9,315 nucleotides of DNA from UBA3871 sp002392265 (GTDB lineage Bacteria; Bacillota; Clostridia; Peptostreptococcales; Anaerovoracaceae), in contig CAMOGS010000013.1 of assembly GCA_946614255.1 (NCBI GenBank), positions 1 to 9,315 of the forward strand, given 5' to 3'. A program made the position numbers and the translations under genes. The first letter of the stretch is position 1, and each line of letters starts with the position of its first letter. The notes beneath the pieces are model-generated. The model ran no database searches. It was not told the DNA's origin and worked only from the letters and a program-made list of their open reading frames with translations. This document shows positions 1 to 6,914 of the stretch, piece after piece.

Positions 1-204
1 CAGGTGCCGCTCCTTCGTACGGGCTTCAGAATGGTAGTATTCTCTGTAATTCTGATGGTAGTAGTACTGTTCTGGCGCCAGGGCATCATGGGTCAGAAGG
101 AATTTTCATGGGACGGAGTATATAACTTCTTCAGGCGTTTAAAGACTAAATTCCGTGGTAAAAATACAAAAGCAGCCGCAGAAGGAGGTAACGCAAATGA
201 GTAA
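1..204 (+). CDS. livM: LivM, branched-chain amino acid ABC transporter permease (C-terminal end only)
   Basis: This is the last 67 codons of a permease whose start lies outside the window; the frame is open from base 1 to the TAA at 202-204. The visible protein has a hydrophobic segment (MVVFSVILMVVVLFW) followed by an RQGIMG motif, which resembles the 'RPQGLFG' ending of the last transmembrane helix in LivM-type permeases. A basic cytoplasmic tail rich in Lys and Arg follows. LivM forms the membrane channel with LivH for leucine, isoleucine and valine import. The end overlaps the livG start by 8 bases, which suggests translational coupling. The assignment relies mainly on the immediate livG-livF neighbours, since only the tail is visible. 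True substrate specificity cannot be read from this fragment. Confidence 0.85.
   Translation, partial: QVPLLRTGFRMVVFSVILMVVVLFWRQGIMGQKEFSWDGVYNFFRRLKTKFRGKNTKAAAEGGNANE
182..188 (+). promoter_or_regulatory. Ribosome binding site that sets the livG start
   Basis: AAGGAGG lies 8 bases before the ATG at 197. An upstream in-frame ATG at 155 would add 14 residues but has no comparable site, and those residues would lie inside livM. The 197 start also gives the usual LivG N-terminus. Confidence 0.8.
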
Positions 205-1036
205 TCAGAACGTTCTCCGCGTATGCGACGCGACAATGCAATTTGGCGGCGTAGTAGCTGTCAACAACCTGAACCTCGAGGTTAACAAGGGCGAAATTAT
301 CGGCCTGATCGGACCTAACGGTGCAGGAAAAACTACAGCTTTCAACGTTATCACCGGAGTTTACGCACCGACAAACGGCGCGGTTGAGCTTAACGGTGAG
401 CGTATAGTTGAAAATCATCCACAGGGCAAGATGCGCGAGCTTTACAACGGTGAAAACCTTGGAAAGTATAACGATGTAAAGGTGCTTACACCTGACCGCA
501 TCACAAAGCTCGGCGTTGCGAGAACATTCCAGAATATCAGGCTCTTCAAGAACCTTACCGTATTCGACAATGTTTTAATCGCAAAGCACATGAATATGAA
601 GGGCAATATCTTCTCCGACGTCTTCCGCATTAACCGCAAGGAAGAGGACCGGATGAAGGCGGAAACTTTAGAACTTCTCCGCATTCTCGGTCTGGAAGAG
701 CACAAGGACGATATAGCCACCTCACTGCCTTACGGCAAGCAGAGACATCTCGAAATTGCCAGAGCGCTCGCTACAAAGCCGAGCCTGCTGCTTCTCGACG
801 AGCCTGCTGCCGGAATGAATCCGCAGGAATCTGATGACCTGATGAAGTTCGTCGGCAGAATCAGAAATGATTTCGATCTTTCAATTCTGATGATTGAACA
901 CCACATGCAGGTTATCATGGGTATTTGCGACCGCATTTACGTACTCGATTACGGCACACTCATTGCAGAGGGCACTCCTGCCGAAATCCAGAACAATCCA
1001 AAGGTAATTGAGGCTTATCTGGGGGTGGATGAATAA
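197..1036 (+). CDS. livG: LivG, branched-chain amino acid ABC transporter ATP-binding protein
   Basis: This 279-residue ATPase drives branched-chain amino acid import on the cytoplasmic face of the LivHM channel, paired with LivF. The Walker A motif GPNGAGKT is at residues 39-46. The signature region LPYGKQRHLEIARAL starts at residue 177, and Walker B LLLLDEP has its Asp and Glu at 201-202. The H-loop IEHHM has its His at 235. The insertion between Walker A and the Q-loop (GVARTFQNIRLF) and the C-terminal extension ending in EAYLG are typical of the LivG group. The signature has Pro in place of the usual Ser of LSGGQ; I recall this variant from other LivG proteins, so it is not evidence of decay. 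The start overlaps livM by 8 bases, and the stop shares one base with the livF start (TAATG). Confidence 0.95.
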   Translation: MSNQNVLRVCDATMQFGGVVAVNNLNLEVNKGEIIGLIGPNGAGKTTAFNVITGVYAPTNGAVELNGERIVENHPQGKMRELYNGENLGKYNDVKVLTPDRITKLGVARTFQNIRLFKNLTVFDNVLIAKHMNMKGNIFSDVFRINRKEEDRMKAETLELLRILGLEEHKDDIATSLPYGKQRHLEIARALATKPSLLLLDEPAAGMNPQESDDLMKFVGRIRNDFDLSILMIEHHMQVIMGICDRIYVLDYGTLIAEGTPAEIQNNPKVIEAYLGVDE

Positions 1037-1740
1037 TGTTAAAAATAGAAAACGTACACGTTTATTACGGTGGTATCCACGCTCTAAGGGGTATCAACAT
1101 GGACGTAGAGGACGGTGCTATTATCTCCCTCATCGGAGCTAACGGCGCCGGCAAATCGACCACGCTGAAATCCATAATGAGCCTGGTAAACAAAACGGAA
1201 GGCACCATCACCTTCAATGGGAAAGACATCACAAAGATGGGAACCCGTGACATCGTAAAAGAAGGAATCGTGCTCTGCCCTGAGGGCAGACGCGTGTTCC
1301 CGGACCTTACGGTTGCGGAAAATCTCATCATGGGTTCATACCTCAGAAAGGACAAGGAAGGTATCAAAAAAGATACCGAGTGGGTGTATGAACTCTTCCC
1401 GCGCATGAAGGAAAGAGAGTGGCAGCTTGCCGGCACACTTTCAGGCGGCGAGCAGCAGATGCTTGCTGTAGGCCGTGCGCTGATGGCAAAGCCAAAGCTC
1501 CTCATGCTCGATGAGCCTTCACTTGGTTTGGCACCACTGGTTATAAAGGACATCTTCTCAATCATCAAGCAGATCAGGGAATCCGGAGTAAACGTACTCC
1601 TGATCGAGCAGAACGCAAAGGCGGCGCTCGAGATTTCCGATTTTGCCTATGTAATGGAAACAGGCGTTGTTACCATGTCAGGCAAGGGTAAGGACCTGCT
1701 AAACGACGAAAGAGTCCAGAAGGCTTACTTAGGAGAATAA
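1036..1740 (+). CDS. livF: LivF, branched-chain amino acid ABC transporter ATP-binding protein
   Basis: This is the second ATPase of the Liv importer, 234 residues, the normal LivF length. Walker A GANGAGKS is at residues 34-41, the signature LSGGEQQ starts at 135, and Walker B LLMLDEPSLGL has its Asp and Glu at 159-160. The H-loop reads LIEQNAK, with Gln where most ABC ATPases have His; this is the usual LivF form. The ATG overlaps the livG stop by one base, and a GGGGGTGG stretch just upstream can serve as ribosome binding site. Its last codons carry the AGGAG site for the next gene, so livG, livF and the lipoprotein gene are probably one translationally linked unit. Confidence 0.95.
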   Translation: MLKIENVHVYYGGIHALRGINMDVEDGAIISLIGANGAGKSTTLKSIMSLVNKTEGTITFNGKDITKMGTRDIVKEGIVLCPEGRRVFPDLTVAENLIMGSYLRKDKEGIKKDTEWVYELFPRMKEREWQLAGTLSGGEQQMLAVGRALMAKPKLLMLDEPSLGLAPLVIKDIFSIIKQIRESGVNVLLIEQNAKAALEISDFAYVMETGVVTMSGKGKDLLNDERVQKAYLGE

Positions 1741-1748
1741 AGAAAATT

Positions 1749-2951
1749 ATGAGACGAAGGTATTTAAGAGGTTTTGTACTAATAGTGGCTGCGCTGATGA
1801 TGGCTTGCAGCCTGGCAGCTTGTGCTACCCTGGATGCCTTCGTCGATACTTTTATTGAGCAAAAAGAGGAGCCGGAGGAAACTGTGAGAATTGGCGTATT
1901 TGAGCCGCTTACAGGTCCGGACAGCGAATACGGCAAGCTTGAGGTAATGGGAATTGAGCTTGCTAACGAGCTCTACCCTGTGGTGCTGCAAAAGCCGGTG
2001 GAGCTGATATATGCCGACAATCAGTCGGACATCGACGTGGCGACGGCAGCAATTCAGGATCTGATTGCGAAAAGGCCCGCAATAGTGCTGGGCAGCTACG
2101 GCGACATAAACTCTCTTGTGGCGGTTAAATATCTCGAGGCGGCGAAAATCCCCGCAATGGCGATAACCAACACAAACCCGCTGGTGACGAGCAACAACCC
2201 TTACTATTTCAGAGTGTGCTACGTCGAGACCTACCAGGGCACGGCGCTGGCAAAGTTTACGGTTGAGTCGCTGGGGACCAGCTCGGCTGCCATCATCCGC
2301 GAGAAGGGCAACGACACAGCAACTGCGCTCGCCCGCACATTCGAGGACAAGATGATGCAGATGACCGAAAGCCCTACAACCGTCTGTACCACCATAGAGT
2401 ACGAAGCAGGCAAGGCTGACTGGTCAAAGGAAATCGCAAGCATAAAGGCTTCGGGGCTGCAGGCCGTATTCCTGCCGGCAAACCTCGATGACACCCGTGC
2501 TATACTTAACGAAGCGGACAAGCAGGACTACAAAGGCGTGTTCCTCGGCACAGACGTCTGGAGCAGCGACGAGTTTTTGAGCATAATGAACAATCTGGAC
2601 GTAAACGTTGCCATTTCGGTGGTTTACGCGCCGGACACATCGGTTAACGATATGTCGAAAATCTTCCTGCAGGCGTACCACGCAAAGTACGGTGTCGAAT
2701 CGGTGCCGGACCCTGCGGTGGCGCTGGGCTTTGATGCTTACATAATAGCGGTTGACTCGATTAACCGCATCTGCACGGCGCTCGACGGAGAGCTGCTTGC
2801 GACAAGCATAGGGCTGGAGACGGCATTCCCGGGGGCTTCGGGGAACATCACATTCGATGTGGACGGAAACCCTATGAAAACAGTTATAATTGAAGGAGTC
2901 AGAAACGGTAAATTCGTGAAGCTATACACGATGGAACCGATATTTGAATAA
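1749..2951 (+). CDS. ABC transporter substrate-binding lipoprotein, Leu/Ile/Val-binding (Peripla_BP_6-like) family
   Basis: This 400-residue protein is exported and lipid-anchored. It begins with basic residues, a hydrophobic stretch and a lipobox ending in SLAAC, with Cys25 as the likely lipidated residue. The mature part opens with VRIGVFEPLTGPDSEYGKLEVMGIELANE, the standard start of type I periplasmic-binding folds that bind amino acids. Later segments such as PAMAITNTNPLVTSNNPYYFRVC and VALGFDAYIIAVDSINRI fit the same family. The start is 8 bases after livF, with AGGAG at 1731-1735 inside livF's last codons. The position suggests it feeds LivHMGF. Many liv operons place the binding-protein gene first, so this could be a second receptor. 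The ligand may be a branched-chain amino acid, another amino acid or a small amide; the sequence alone does not decide. Confidence 0.88.
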   Translation: MRRRYLRGFVLIVAALMMACSLAACATLDAFVDTFIEQKEEPEETVRIGVFEPLTGPDSEYGKLEVMGIELANELYPVVLQKPVELIYADNQSDIDVATAAIQDLIAKRPAIVLGSYGDINSLVAVKYLEAAKIPAMAITNTNPLVTSNNPYYFRVCYVETYQGTALAKFTVESLGTSSAAIIREKGNDTATALARTFEDKMMQMTESPTTVCTTIEYEAGKADWSKEIASIKASGLQAVFLPANLDDTRAILNEADKQDYKGVFLGTDVWSSDEFLSIMNNLDVNVAISVVYAPDTSVNDMSKIFLQAYHAKYGVESVPDPAVALGFDAYIIAVDSINRICTALDGELLATSIGLETAFPGASGNITFDVDGNPMKTVIIEGVRNGKFVKLYTMEPIFE

Positions 2952-2977
2952 ATAAAAAGAGATTAAGGAGAATAAAA

Positions 2978-3205
2978 ATGGAAGAACAAATCAAAGAAGT
3001 ACTCGAAGGTATCAGACCTTTTCTGCAGAGAGACGGCGGAGACATCGAATTCGTTGAATACACAGCGGATAAGGTTGTAAAGGTAAGACTGCAGGGACAC
3101 TGTGCAGGCTGCCCGGGTGCTCGCATGACATTAAAGAGCATCGTTGAGCAGGCACTCAAGGATAACTATCCTGATGATATCGCATATGTAGAACCTGTAG
3201 AATAA
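2978..3205 (+). CDS. NifU-like C-terminal domain protein (Fe-S cluster scaffold/carrier)
   Basis: This 75-residue cytoplasmic protein consists only of the NifU C-terminal (Nfu) domain. The conserved RPFLQRDGGDIEFVEY segment covers residues 13-28, and the cluster-binding CAGC (CXXC) is at 42-45, followed by PGARMTLKSIVE. Nfu-type proteins bind a [4Fe-4S] cluster between two monomers and pass it to client enzymes. The short single-domain form is common in Firmicutes. AAGGAG at 2965-2970 lies 7 bases before the ATG. It sits 26 bases after the lipoprotein gene and 25 before capA, with no terminator between, so co-transcription is likely. Neither neighbour is an obvious client. Confidence 0.92.
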   Translation: MEEQIKEVLEGIRPFLQRDGGDIEFVEYTADKVVKVRLQGHCAGCPGARMTLKSIVEQALKDNYPDDIAYVEPVE

Positions 3206-3230
3206 AAATTATAAGGATTTACAAGGATTT

Positions 3231-4460
3231 ATGAACAAGAAGCTAATTATACTGATCTTTTTGTGCATAGCTGTCATCGTAGTGGGAGCGATATTTATGC
3301 TCCCACTTTTTTCAGCCGGTGGCGATGGGGGAGCTGTACCTGCGGGGGAACAGCCGGAGCCTTTGCCGGAGCCGGAGCCGGTTACGGTTTCGATACTCTG
3401 CACCGGAGATGTGATGGCGCACAAAACCCAGCTTGACGCGCAAAAGCAGGCTGACGGAACTTACGATTTCACGGACAACTTTGAATACATAAAGCACTAT
3501 GTCGAGGAGGCCGATATTGCAATCTGCAATCTCGAGACGACCTTTGGGCAGGCACCTTACACGGGCTATCCGGCATTCTCATCGCCTGATGAGCTGGCGG
3601 CAGCGCTCAAATGGACGGGCTTTGATGTGGTCGCAACAGCAAACAACCACATGCTCGACCGTGGAACAAGCGGAGTGCTGAGGACTCTCGAAATCCTGAA
3701 GGGCCAGGGCTTTCAGACTACGGGAAGCATCACGGAGGTGACCGACCCGAGGTACTGCATATACGAAGCAAATGGAATAAAGGTCGGTGTTATTTCCTAT
3801 ACCTATCAGAACTCTACCGGCGACAGACGGGTTTCAATAAACGGCTCGATAGCAAGCGAGGAAGCAGCTTCGCACATCAACAGCTTTAACTATGCCTTCA
3901 TAGACGAGGAGCTTGCAAAGATAGGCGATGTGGTGGAGCAGTGCAGAGCCGCAGGAGCTCAGATTGTGGTTATGTTCTATCACTGGGGCGAGGAATATCA
4001 GCTGAGTGCCAACAGATGGCAGCTTGATATAGCACAAAAGACAATAGACACGATGGATATAGATGTCATCTTCGGATCGCATCCTCATGTGTTGCAGCAG
4101 TGGGCTAAGGGAAGCCCTACCGTCACGTAAGGGACTCGTCATACCGTTCCTGTATTTTACAGCATCGGGAACTGGATCTCGAATCAGAGAACGGAGACGC
4201 TGAGCAATAAATACACCGAAGAGGGCGTTTTGGCGAGGGCTTACATCACTATAAAGCCGGATACCGGCGAAGTGATTGCGGTTGACATGGACGCAATTCC
4301 AACATGGGTGGACAGATATAAGAGCGGCGGCCGGACTCACTACAGTATTATTCCGCTTGATGATGCGCTGGATGACAATCCGACGCTGGCGGTTTCGGGT
4401 CATTTGTCCAGAGCAAAGGATGCAAAGGAGACAGCTTATGGGATACTTGGAATTAATTGA
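3231..4460 (+). pseudogene. CapA-family metallophosphatase-like protein, interrupted by an in-frame TAA
   Basis: The reading frame encodes a CapA/PgsA-type protein (poly-gamma-glutamate synthesis family, calcineurin-like fold), broken by TAA at codon 300 (4128-4130). An N-terminal membrane anchor (about residues 4-26) is followed by a Pro/Glu-rich linker. The domain then shows GDVMAH (59-64), ICNLETTF, ANNHMLDRG (His140), HWGEEY (His251) and GSHPHVLQ (His284 and His286). After the stop the same frame continues with VPVFYSIGNWISNQ, a standard CapA element, and runs to TGA at 4458-4460, overlapping pepV by 23 bases. One base substitution (for example AAA, CAA or GAA to TAA) explains the break. 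The truncated 299-residue product keeps the metal-site motifs but loses the conserved SIGNW/ISNQ part. Recent inactivation, a sequencing error, or low-level readthrough are all possible. Known CapA proteins are extracytoplasmic and linked to polyglutamate export, but no capB or capC is here. Confidence 0.85.
4424..4430 (+). promoter_or_regulatory. Ribosome binding site that sets the pepV start
   Basis: AAAGGAG lies 7 bases before the ATG at 4438. The pepV frame is open further upstream to an ATG at 4276, but that extension lies over the capA 3' end, reads as unrelated Arg/Trp-rich sequence, and has no such site. Confidence 0.8.
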
Positions 4461-5883
4461 TTCATATAAAGAAAATATGCTGGCGGATTTAAAAGAGCTG
4501 GTAAACATTCCGAGCGTAATCGCGCCGGCCTGCATAGACAAAGATTACGGCAAGCTGCCGTTCGGCAAGGAGGTGGACAATGCCTTCCGCTGGATGCTTT
4601 CCAGAGCCGAAATTGACGGTTTTTCAACATGCAATACTGACAATTACGGCGGCCATATAGAAATGGCGGCGCGTGAGGATTCGACCGACACCGAAATAAT
4701 GGGAATCCTCGGCCACTTGGACGTCGTTCCGGAGGGCAGCGGATGGAAGTCGGGGGACGGCAACCCGTACAGCGGCAGCATAGAGGACGGCAAGATTTAC
4801 GGGCGCGGCACTTGTGACGACAAGGGCCCGGTGCTTGCTGCTTACTATGCAATGAAGGCGCTGAAGGAGTCGGGCTTTGAGCCGTCAAAGCGTATCAGGC
4901 TGATTCTCGGCCTCGACGAGGAGACGAACTGGATCGGCATGCACTACTACCTCGAGCATGTGGACACTGTGCCGACCTTCGGATTTACGCCGGATGCGGA
5001 CTTTCCTGCAATTCATGGTGAAAAGGGAATACTGGTGTTCAGGCTGGCAAAGAAGATTGGGAAGTCAAACAACAAAGGCTTGGAGCTTCGCTCACTTAAC
5101 GGCGGCAGTGCGGCAAATATGGTGCCGGATTTTGCGAGAGCTGTGGTCAGAAATGAGCAGCCTGGTGCTTATGAGGTGATTCGTGAAAAGGCGAACGCTT
5201 TCCGCGAGGAGACGGGCTATCATCTGCAGGTGAAGGGGACCGGCAAGAACCTTGAAATTACGACGACAGGGCAGTCGGCGCACGGCTCGACACCGTACAT
5301 GGGCGTTAATGCTATCGCGATTCTTTATAAATTCCTCGGGGGGCTCAGCTTCGCGAATGAGGATGTGAACGAGTTTATTGCCTTTGCGAACGAGCATATC
5401 GGTTTTGAGTGGAAAGGCGAATCAATGGGCTGCAGCTTTTGCGATGAGGCGAGCGGCGATTTGATTTTCAACCTCGGCATGTCAAAGATGACGCCGGAGG
5501 TGGGCGAGTTTACGGTCAATATCCGCTATCCGGTGACATATACCGAGGAGGCCGTTTACGAGGGGATGATGCCGCTTCTTAATAAATATAATTTCGGAGT
5601 GGTAAAGGAAAAGGGCAGAGAGCCTATCTATTTCCCTGCGGACGATCCGCTGATTGTGACGCTGATGGATGTTTACAAGGAGCATACCGGAGATGCAGCA
5701 GGAAAGCCTATCGTGATCGGCGGAGGCACCTATGCGCGTGCCACGAAGGGCATCGTTGCGTTTGGGCCGCGTTTTCCGGGTGAAGATGAGATGGCTCACC
5801 AGAGAGATGAATATATTTCGATTGACAGCCTGATGAAGGCGGCGAAAATCTATGCGGATGCGATTTACAAGCTGACGAAATAG
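4438..5883 (+). CDS. pepV: PepV-like dipeptidase (M20 metallopeptidase family)
   Basis: This 481-residue zinc peptidase is close to the roughly 470 residues of characterised PepV. It should hydrolyse dipeptides in the cytoplasm to free amino acids. The metal site is visible: GHLDVVP has His93 and Asp95, GRGTCDDKGP has the bridging Asp near 127-128, GLDEETNW has Glu161 and Glu162, PDADFP has Asp186 and Asp188, and GEDEMAHQRDE has His454. The PDADFPAIHGEKG segment is characteristic of PepV rather than other M20 members. HGSTPYMGVNA matches the lid/dimerisation domain. The start overlaps the capA frame by 23 bases but has its own strong ribosome binding site, so expression may survive the capA nonsense codon. 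Related members include carnosinase-like and succinyl-diaminopimelate desuccinylase enzymes, but the length and motifs favour PepV. Confidence 0.93.
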   Translation: MGYLELIDSYKENMLADLKELVNIPSVIAPACIDKDYGKLPFGKEVDNAFRWMLSRAEIDGFSTCNTDNYGGHIEMAAREDSTDTEIMGILGHLDVVPEGSGWKSGDGNPYSGSIEDGKIYGRGTCDDKGPVLAAYYAMKALKESGFEPSKRIRLILGLDEETNWIGMHYYLEHVDTVPTFGFTPDADFPAIHGEKGILVFRLAKKIGKSNNKGLELRSLNGGSAANMVPDFARAVVRNEQPGAYEVIREKANAFREETGYHLQVKGTGKNLEITTTGQSAHGSTPYMGVNAIAILYKFLGGLSFANEDVNEFIAFANEHIGFEWKGESMGCSFCDEASGDLIFNLGMSKMTPEVGEFTVNIRYPVTYTEEAVYEGMMPLLNKYNFGVVKEKGREPIYFPADDPLIVTLMDVYKEHTGDAAGKPIVIGGGTYARATKGIVAFGPRFPGEDEMAHQRDEYISIDSLMKAAKIYADAIYKLTK

Positions 5884-5886
5884 GTC

Positions 5887-5922
5887 AAAAAAGTAAAAGA
5901 CAGATCTTGCGATCCGCCCTTT
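5887..5922 (-). terminator. Intrinsic terminator of the minus-strand small RNA
   Basis: Read on the minus strand, AAAGGGCGGATC (5922-5911) pairs along all 12 positions, including three G-U pairs, with GATCTGTCTTTT (5906-5895). The loop is the stable GNRA tetraloop GCAA. The tail reads ACTTTTTT (5894-5887). On the plus strand the G-U pairs become A-C mismatches and no T run follows, so this is not a good terminator for pepV. Confidence 0.75.
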
Positions 5923-5978
5923 ACCAACTAACGATTTATATGTATGCCGGTAGTGCGAGATATGCGTCCCGCCTACAC
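5887..5978 (-). ncRNA. Candidate small structured RNA of about 92 nt between pepV and ribU, unknown family
   Basis: On the minus strand a TATAAT box predicts a start near 5978, 1-3 bases before a stable hairpin. In that hairpin GTAGGCGGGA (5976-5967) pairs with TCTCGC-A-CTAC (5960-5950): 10 pairs, one bulged A and loop CGCATA. A linker of about 27 nt (5949-5923) follows, poor in obvious structure, and then a terminator hairpin with a U tail. The stems contain G-U pairs on the minus strand that would be A-C mismatches on the plus strand, which points to transcription in the minus direction. The transcript contains no ATG, and I see no convincing small ORF. It ends 4 bases beyond the pepV stop, convergent with pepV. 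I do not recognise it as 6S, SRP RNA, tRNA or a known riboswitch. Expression is inferred, not shown. Confidence 0.6.
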
Positions 5979-5984
5979 GATTAC

Positions 5985-6013
5985 ATTATACAACAAAAAA
6001 GAAGATATTGCAC
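5985..6013 (-). promoter_or_regulatory. Predicted promoter of the minus-strand small RNA
   Basis: A perfect TATAAT box (minus strand, 5990-5985) stands 7 bases before the predicted start at about 5978. The -35 position at 17-base spacing (6013-6008) reads GTGCAA, which matches TTGACA at only three of six positions. The surrounding DNA is AT-rich. The support comes mainly from the exact -10 box and its distance to the structured RNA. Confidence 0.5.
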
Positions 6014-6062
6014 TTAAAATTTGCAGAAAAAATATTTTTTTAACGAAGTTTTACTTTTAAGC

Positions 6063-6089
6063 TTTACAAATGCTCAGTTGTGATATACA
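6063..6089 (+). promoter_or_regulatory. ribU: Predicted promoter of the riboswitch-ribU transcript
   Basis: TTTACA at 6063-6068 resembles a -35 box. TATACA at 6084-6089, preceded by TG at 6081-6082, forms an extended -10 element (TGnTATACA). The 15-base spacer is shorter than ideal, but extended -10 promoters depend less on the -35. The predicted start, near 6096, lies about 20 bases before the riboswitch P1 stem. This promoter diverges from the small RNA promoter. Confidence 0.5.
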
Positions 6090-6115
6090 ATCGGTAGGTA
6101 GATAAATATTTTTAT

Positions 6116-6269
6116 GTATCTGTTTCAGGGCGGGGTGCAATTCCCCACCGGCGGTGATGGCGTCATTATTTGGGGCCGAGCCCGCGAGCGGAGGCTTTGT
6201 AATAAAGCCAAAGCAGATCCGGTGTGAATCCGGAGCCGACGGTATAGTCCGGATGGAAGAACCAGATGC
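6116..6269 (+). promoter_or_regulatory. FMN riboswitch (RFN element)
   Basis: The conserved RFN blocks occur in order: TCAGGGCGGGGTGCAATTCC, CCACCGGCGGTGAT, AGCCCGCGAGCG, GCAGATCCGGTGTGAATCC, GGAGCCGACGG and TATAGTCCGGATGGAAGA. The P1 helix closes with seven pairs (6116-6122 with 6263-6269, one of them G-U). The variable arm is a small hairpin, GGCTTT/AAAGCC (6193-6198 with 6204-6209). The RNA binds flavin mononucleotide and sits directly upstream of ribU, so it should lower riboflavin uptake when FMN is plentiful. A terminator lies downstream, so control is probably at transcription. Confidence 0.95.
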
Positions 6270-6294
6270 GTGGCTTTAATATGCCTGCATCCAC

Positions 6295-6323
6295 GCCTCC
6301 GAGACACGGAGGCTATTTAATTT
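6295..6323 (+). terminator. Riboswitch expression-platform terminator
   Basis: GCCTCCG (6295-6301) pairs perfectly with CGGAGGC (6307-6313) around loop AGACA, followed by the T-rich TATTTAATTT. It lies between the FMN aptamer and ribU, 51 bases before the start codon and well away from the ribosome binding site, which favours transcription termination over translational control. Confidence 0.78.
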
Positions 6324-6374
6324 CATGTTTCCTGGCAGATTCCTTATTCATTTATCAAGAAAGGAATTTGAATC

Positions 6375-6914
6375 ATGAGTGAAACTCAAACAAGAACAGG
6401 CAGGCTTGCCAAAATGGGCATGCTTGCAGCCATCTCAATCGTACTGATGGCACTTATCCGTATCCCATTTCCGCTGTTGCCATTTTTGGAATATGATCCT
6501 GCGGACATATCCATACTGATCGGCACCTTCGCTTATGGGCCTCTGGCAGGACTGTTCATCACTGTAGTGGTGTCGGTCATTCAGGGAACAATGTTTGCAA
6601 CTACAGGTGCTTATGGTGTAATCATGCACATAATTGCAACAGGTTCCTTCGTTCTGGTCGCAGGTAACATCTACCGCGGCGAACGTAAAACTAAAAAGAT
6701 AGCTATTATTGCGCTGATTGCGGGCACGCTGACCATGACGGCCGTAATGCTGCCGGCAAACTATTTTATAACGGCGGCATTCTTTGGGATGCCGAGCTCG
6801 GCAGTAGTTCCGATGCTTCCGTCAATCGCGCTGTTTAACCTGCTTAAGACAGGCGTCAACTCGCTTATTACCTTCCTCGTATACAAGAGGATTTCCGTAT
6901 TCCTCCATCGCTAG
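6375..6914 (+). CDS. ribU: RibU, riboflavin-specific S component of an ECF transporter
   Basis: This 179-residue integral membrane protein has several hydrophobic helices and the RibU-like segment PFLEYDPADISILIGTFAYGPLAG (split across about residues 36-59). It should bind riboflavin at the outer face and associate with a shared ECF module (EcfA, EcfA', EcfT), none of which is in this window. The N-terminal helix carries an AAISIVLMALIR stretch, in the region where S components contact the T subunit. AAGGAA at 6361-6366 lies 8 bases before the ATG. The FMN riboswitch upstream independently supports riboflavin as the substrate. The stop codon is immediately followed by a palindromic repeat cluster. 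Confidence 0.93.
   Translation: MSETQTRTGRLAKMGMLAAISIVLMALIRIPFPLLPFLEYDPADISILIGTFAYGPLAGLFITVVVSVIQGTMFATTGAYGVIMHIIATGSFVLVAGNIYRGERKTKKIAIIALIAGTLTMTAVMLPANYFITAAFFGMPSSAVVPMLPSIALFNLLKTGVNSLITFLVYKRISVFLHR

Noticed and set aside
1065..1568. A 167-codon open frame on the minus strand
   Set aside because: It is a shadow of livF, which has complete ABC ATPase motifs; the antisense protein is Ser/Pro-rich with no domain.
3211..3230. Tandem AAGGATTTA duplication before the capA start
   Set aside because: The two copies give ribosome-binding-like AAGGA at spacings of 13 and 3 bases, neither ideal. A short slippage duplication is likely, and I see no further function.
4128..4130. TAA as a recoded sense codon
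   Set aside because: TAA terminates livM, livG, livF, the lipoprotein, the NifU-like and rimI genes in this window, and no known recoding system uses TAA in bacteria with the standard code.
4276..4437. A 54-residue N-terminal extension of pepV
   Set aside because: This part overlaps the capA C-terminal frame and reads as low-quality Arg/Trp/Met-rich sequence. The ATG at 4438 has a strong ribosome binding site and gives the normal PepV N-terminus.
3834..4541. A 235-codon open frame on the minus strand
   Set aside because: It lies antisense to the capA 3' part and the pepV start, has no recognisable motif or ribosome binding site, and the plus-strand frames there carry clear family motifs.
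5895..5922. Hairpin as a plus-strand terminator for pepV
   Set aside because: On the plus strand the stem contains A-C mismatches and is followed by ACCAAC with no T run; it fits the minus strand much better.
6125..6307. A 60-codon minus-strand frame
   Set aside because: It covers the FMN riboswitch, whose conserved RNA blocks explain the sequence.
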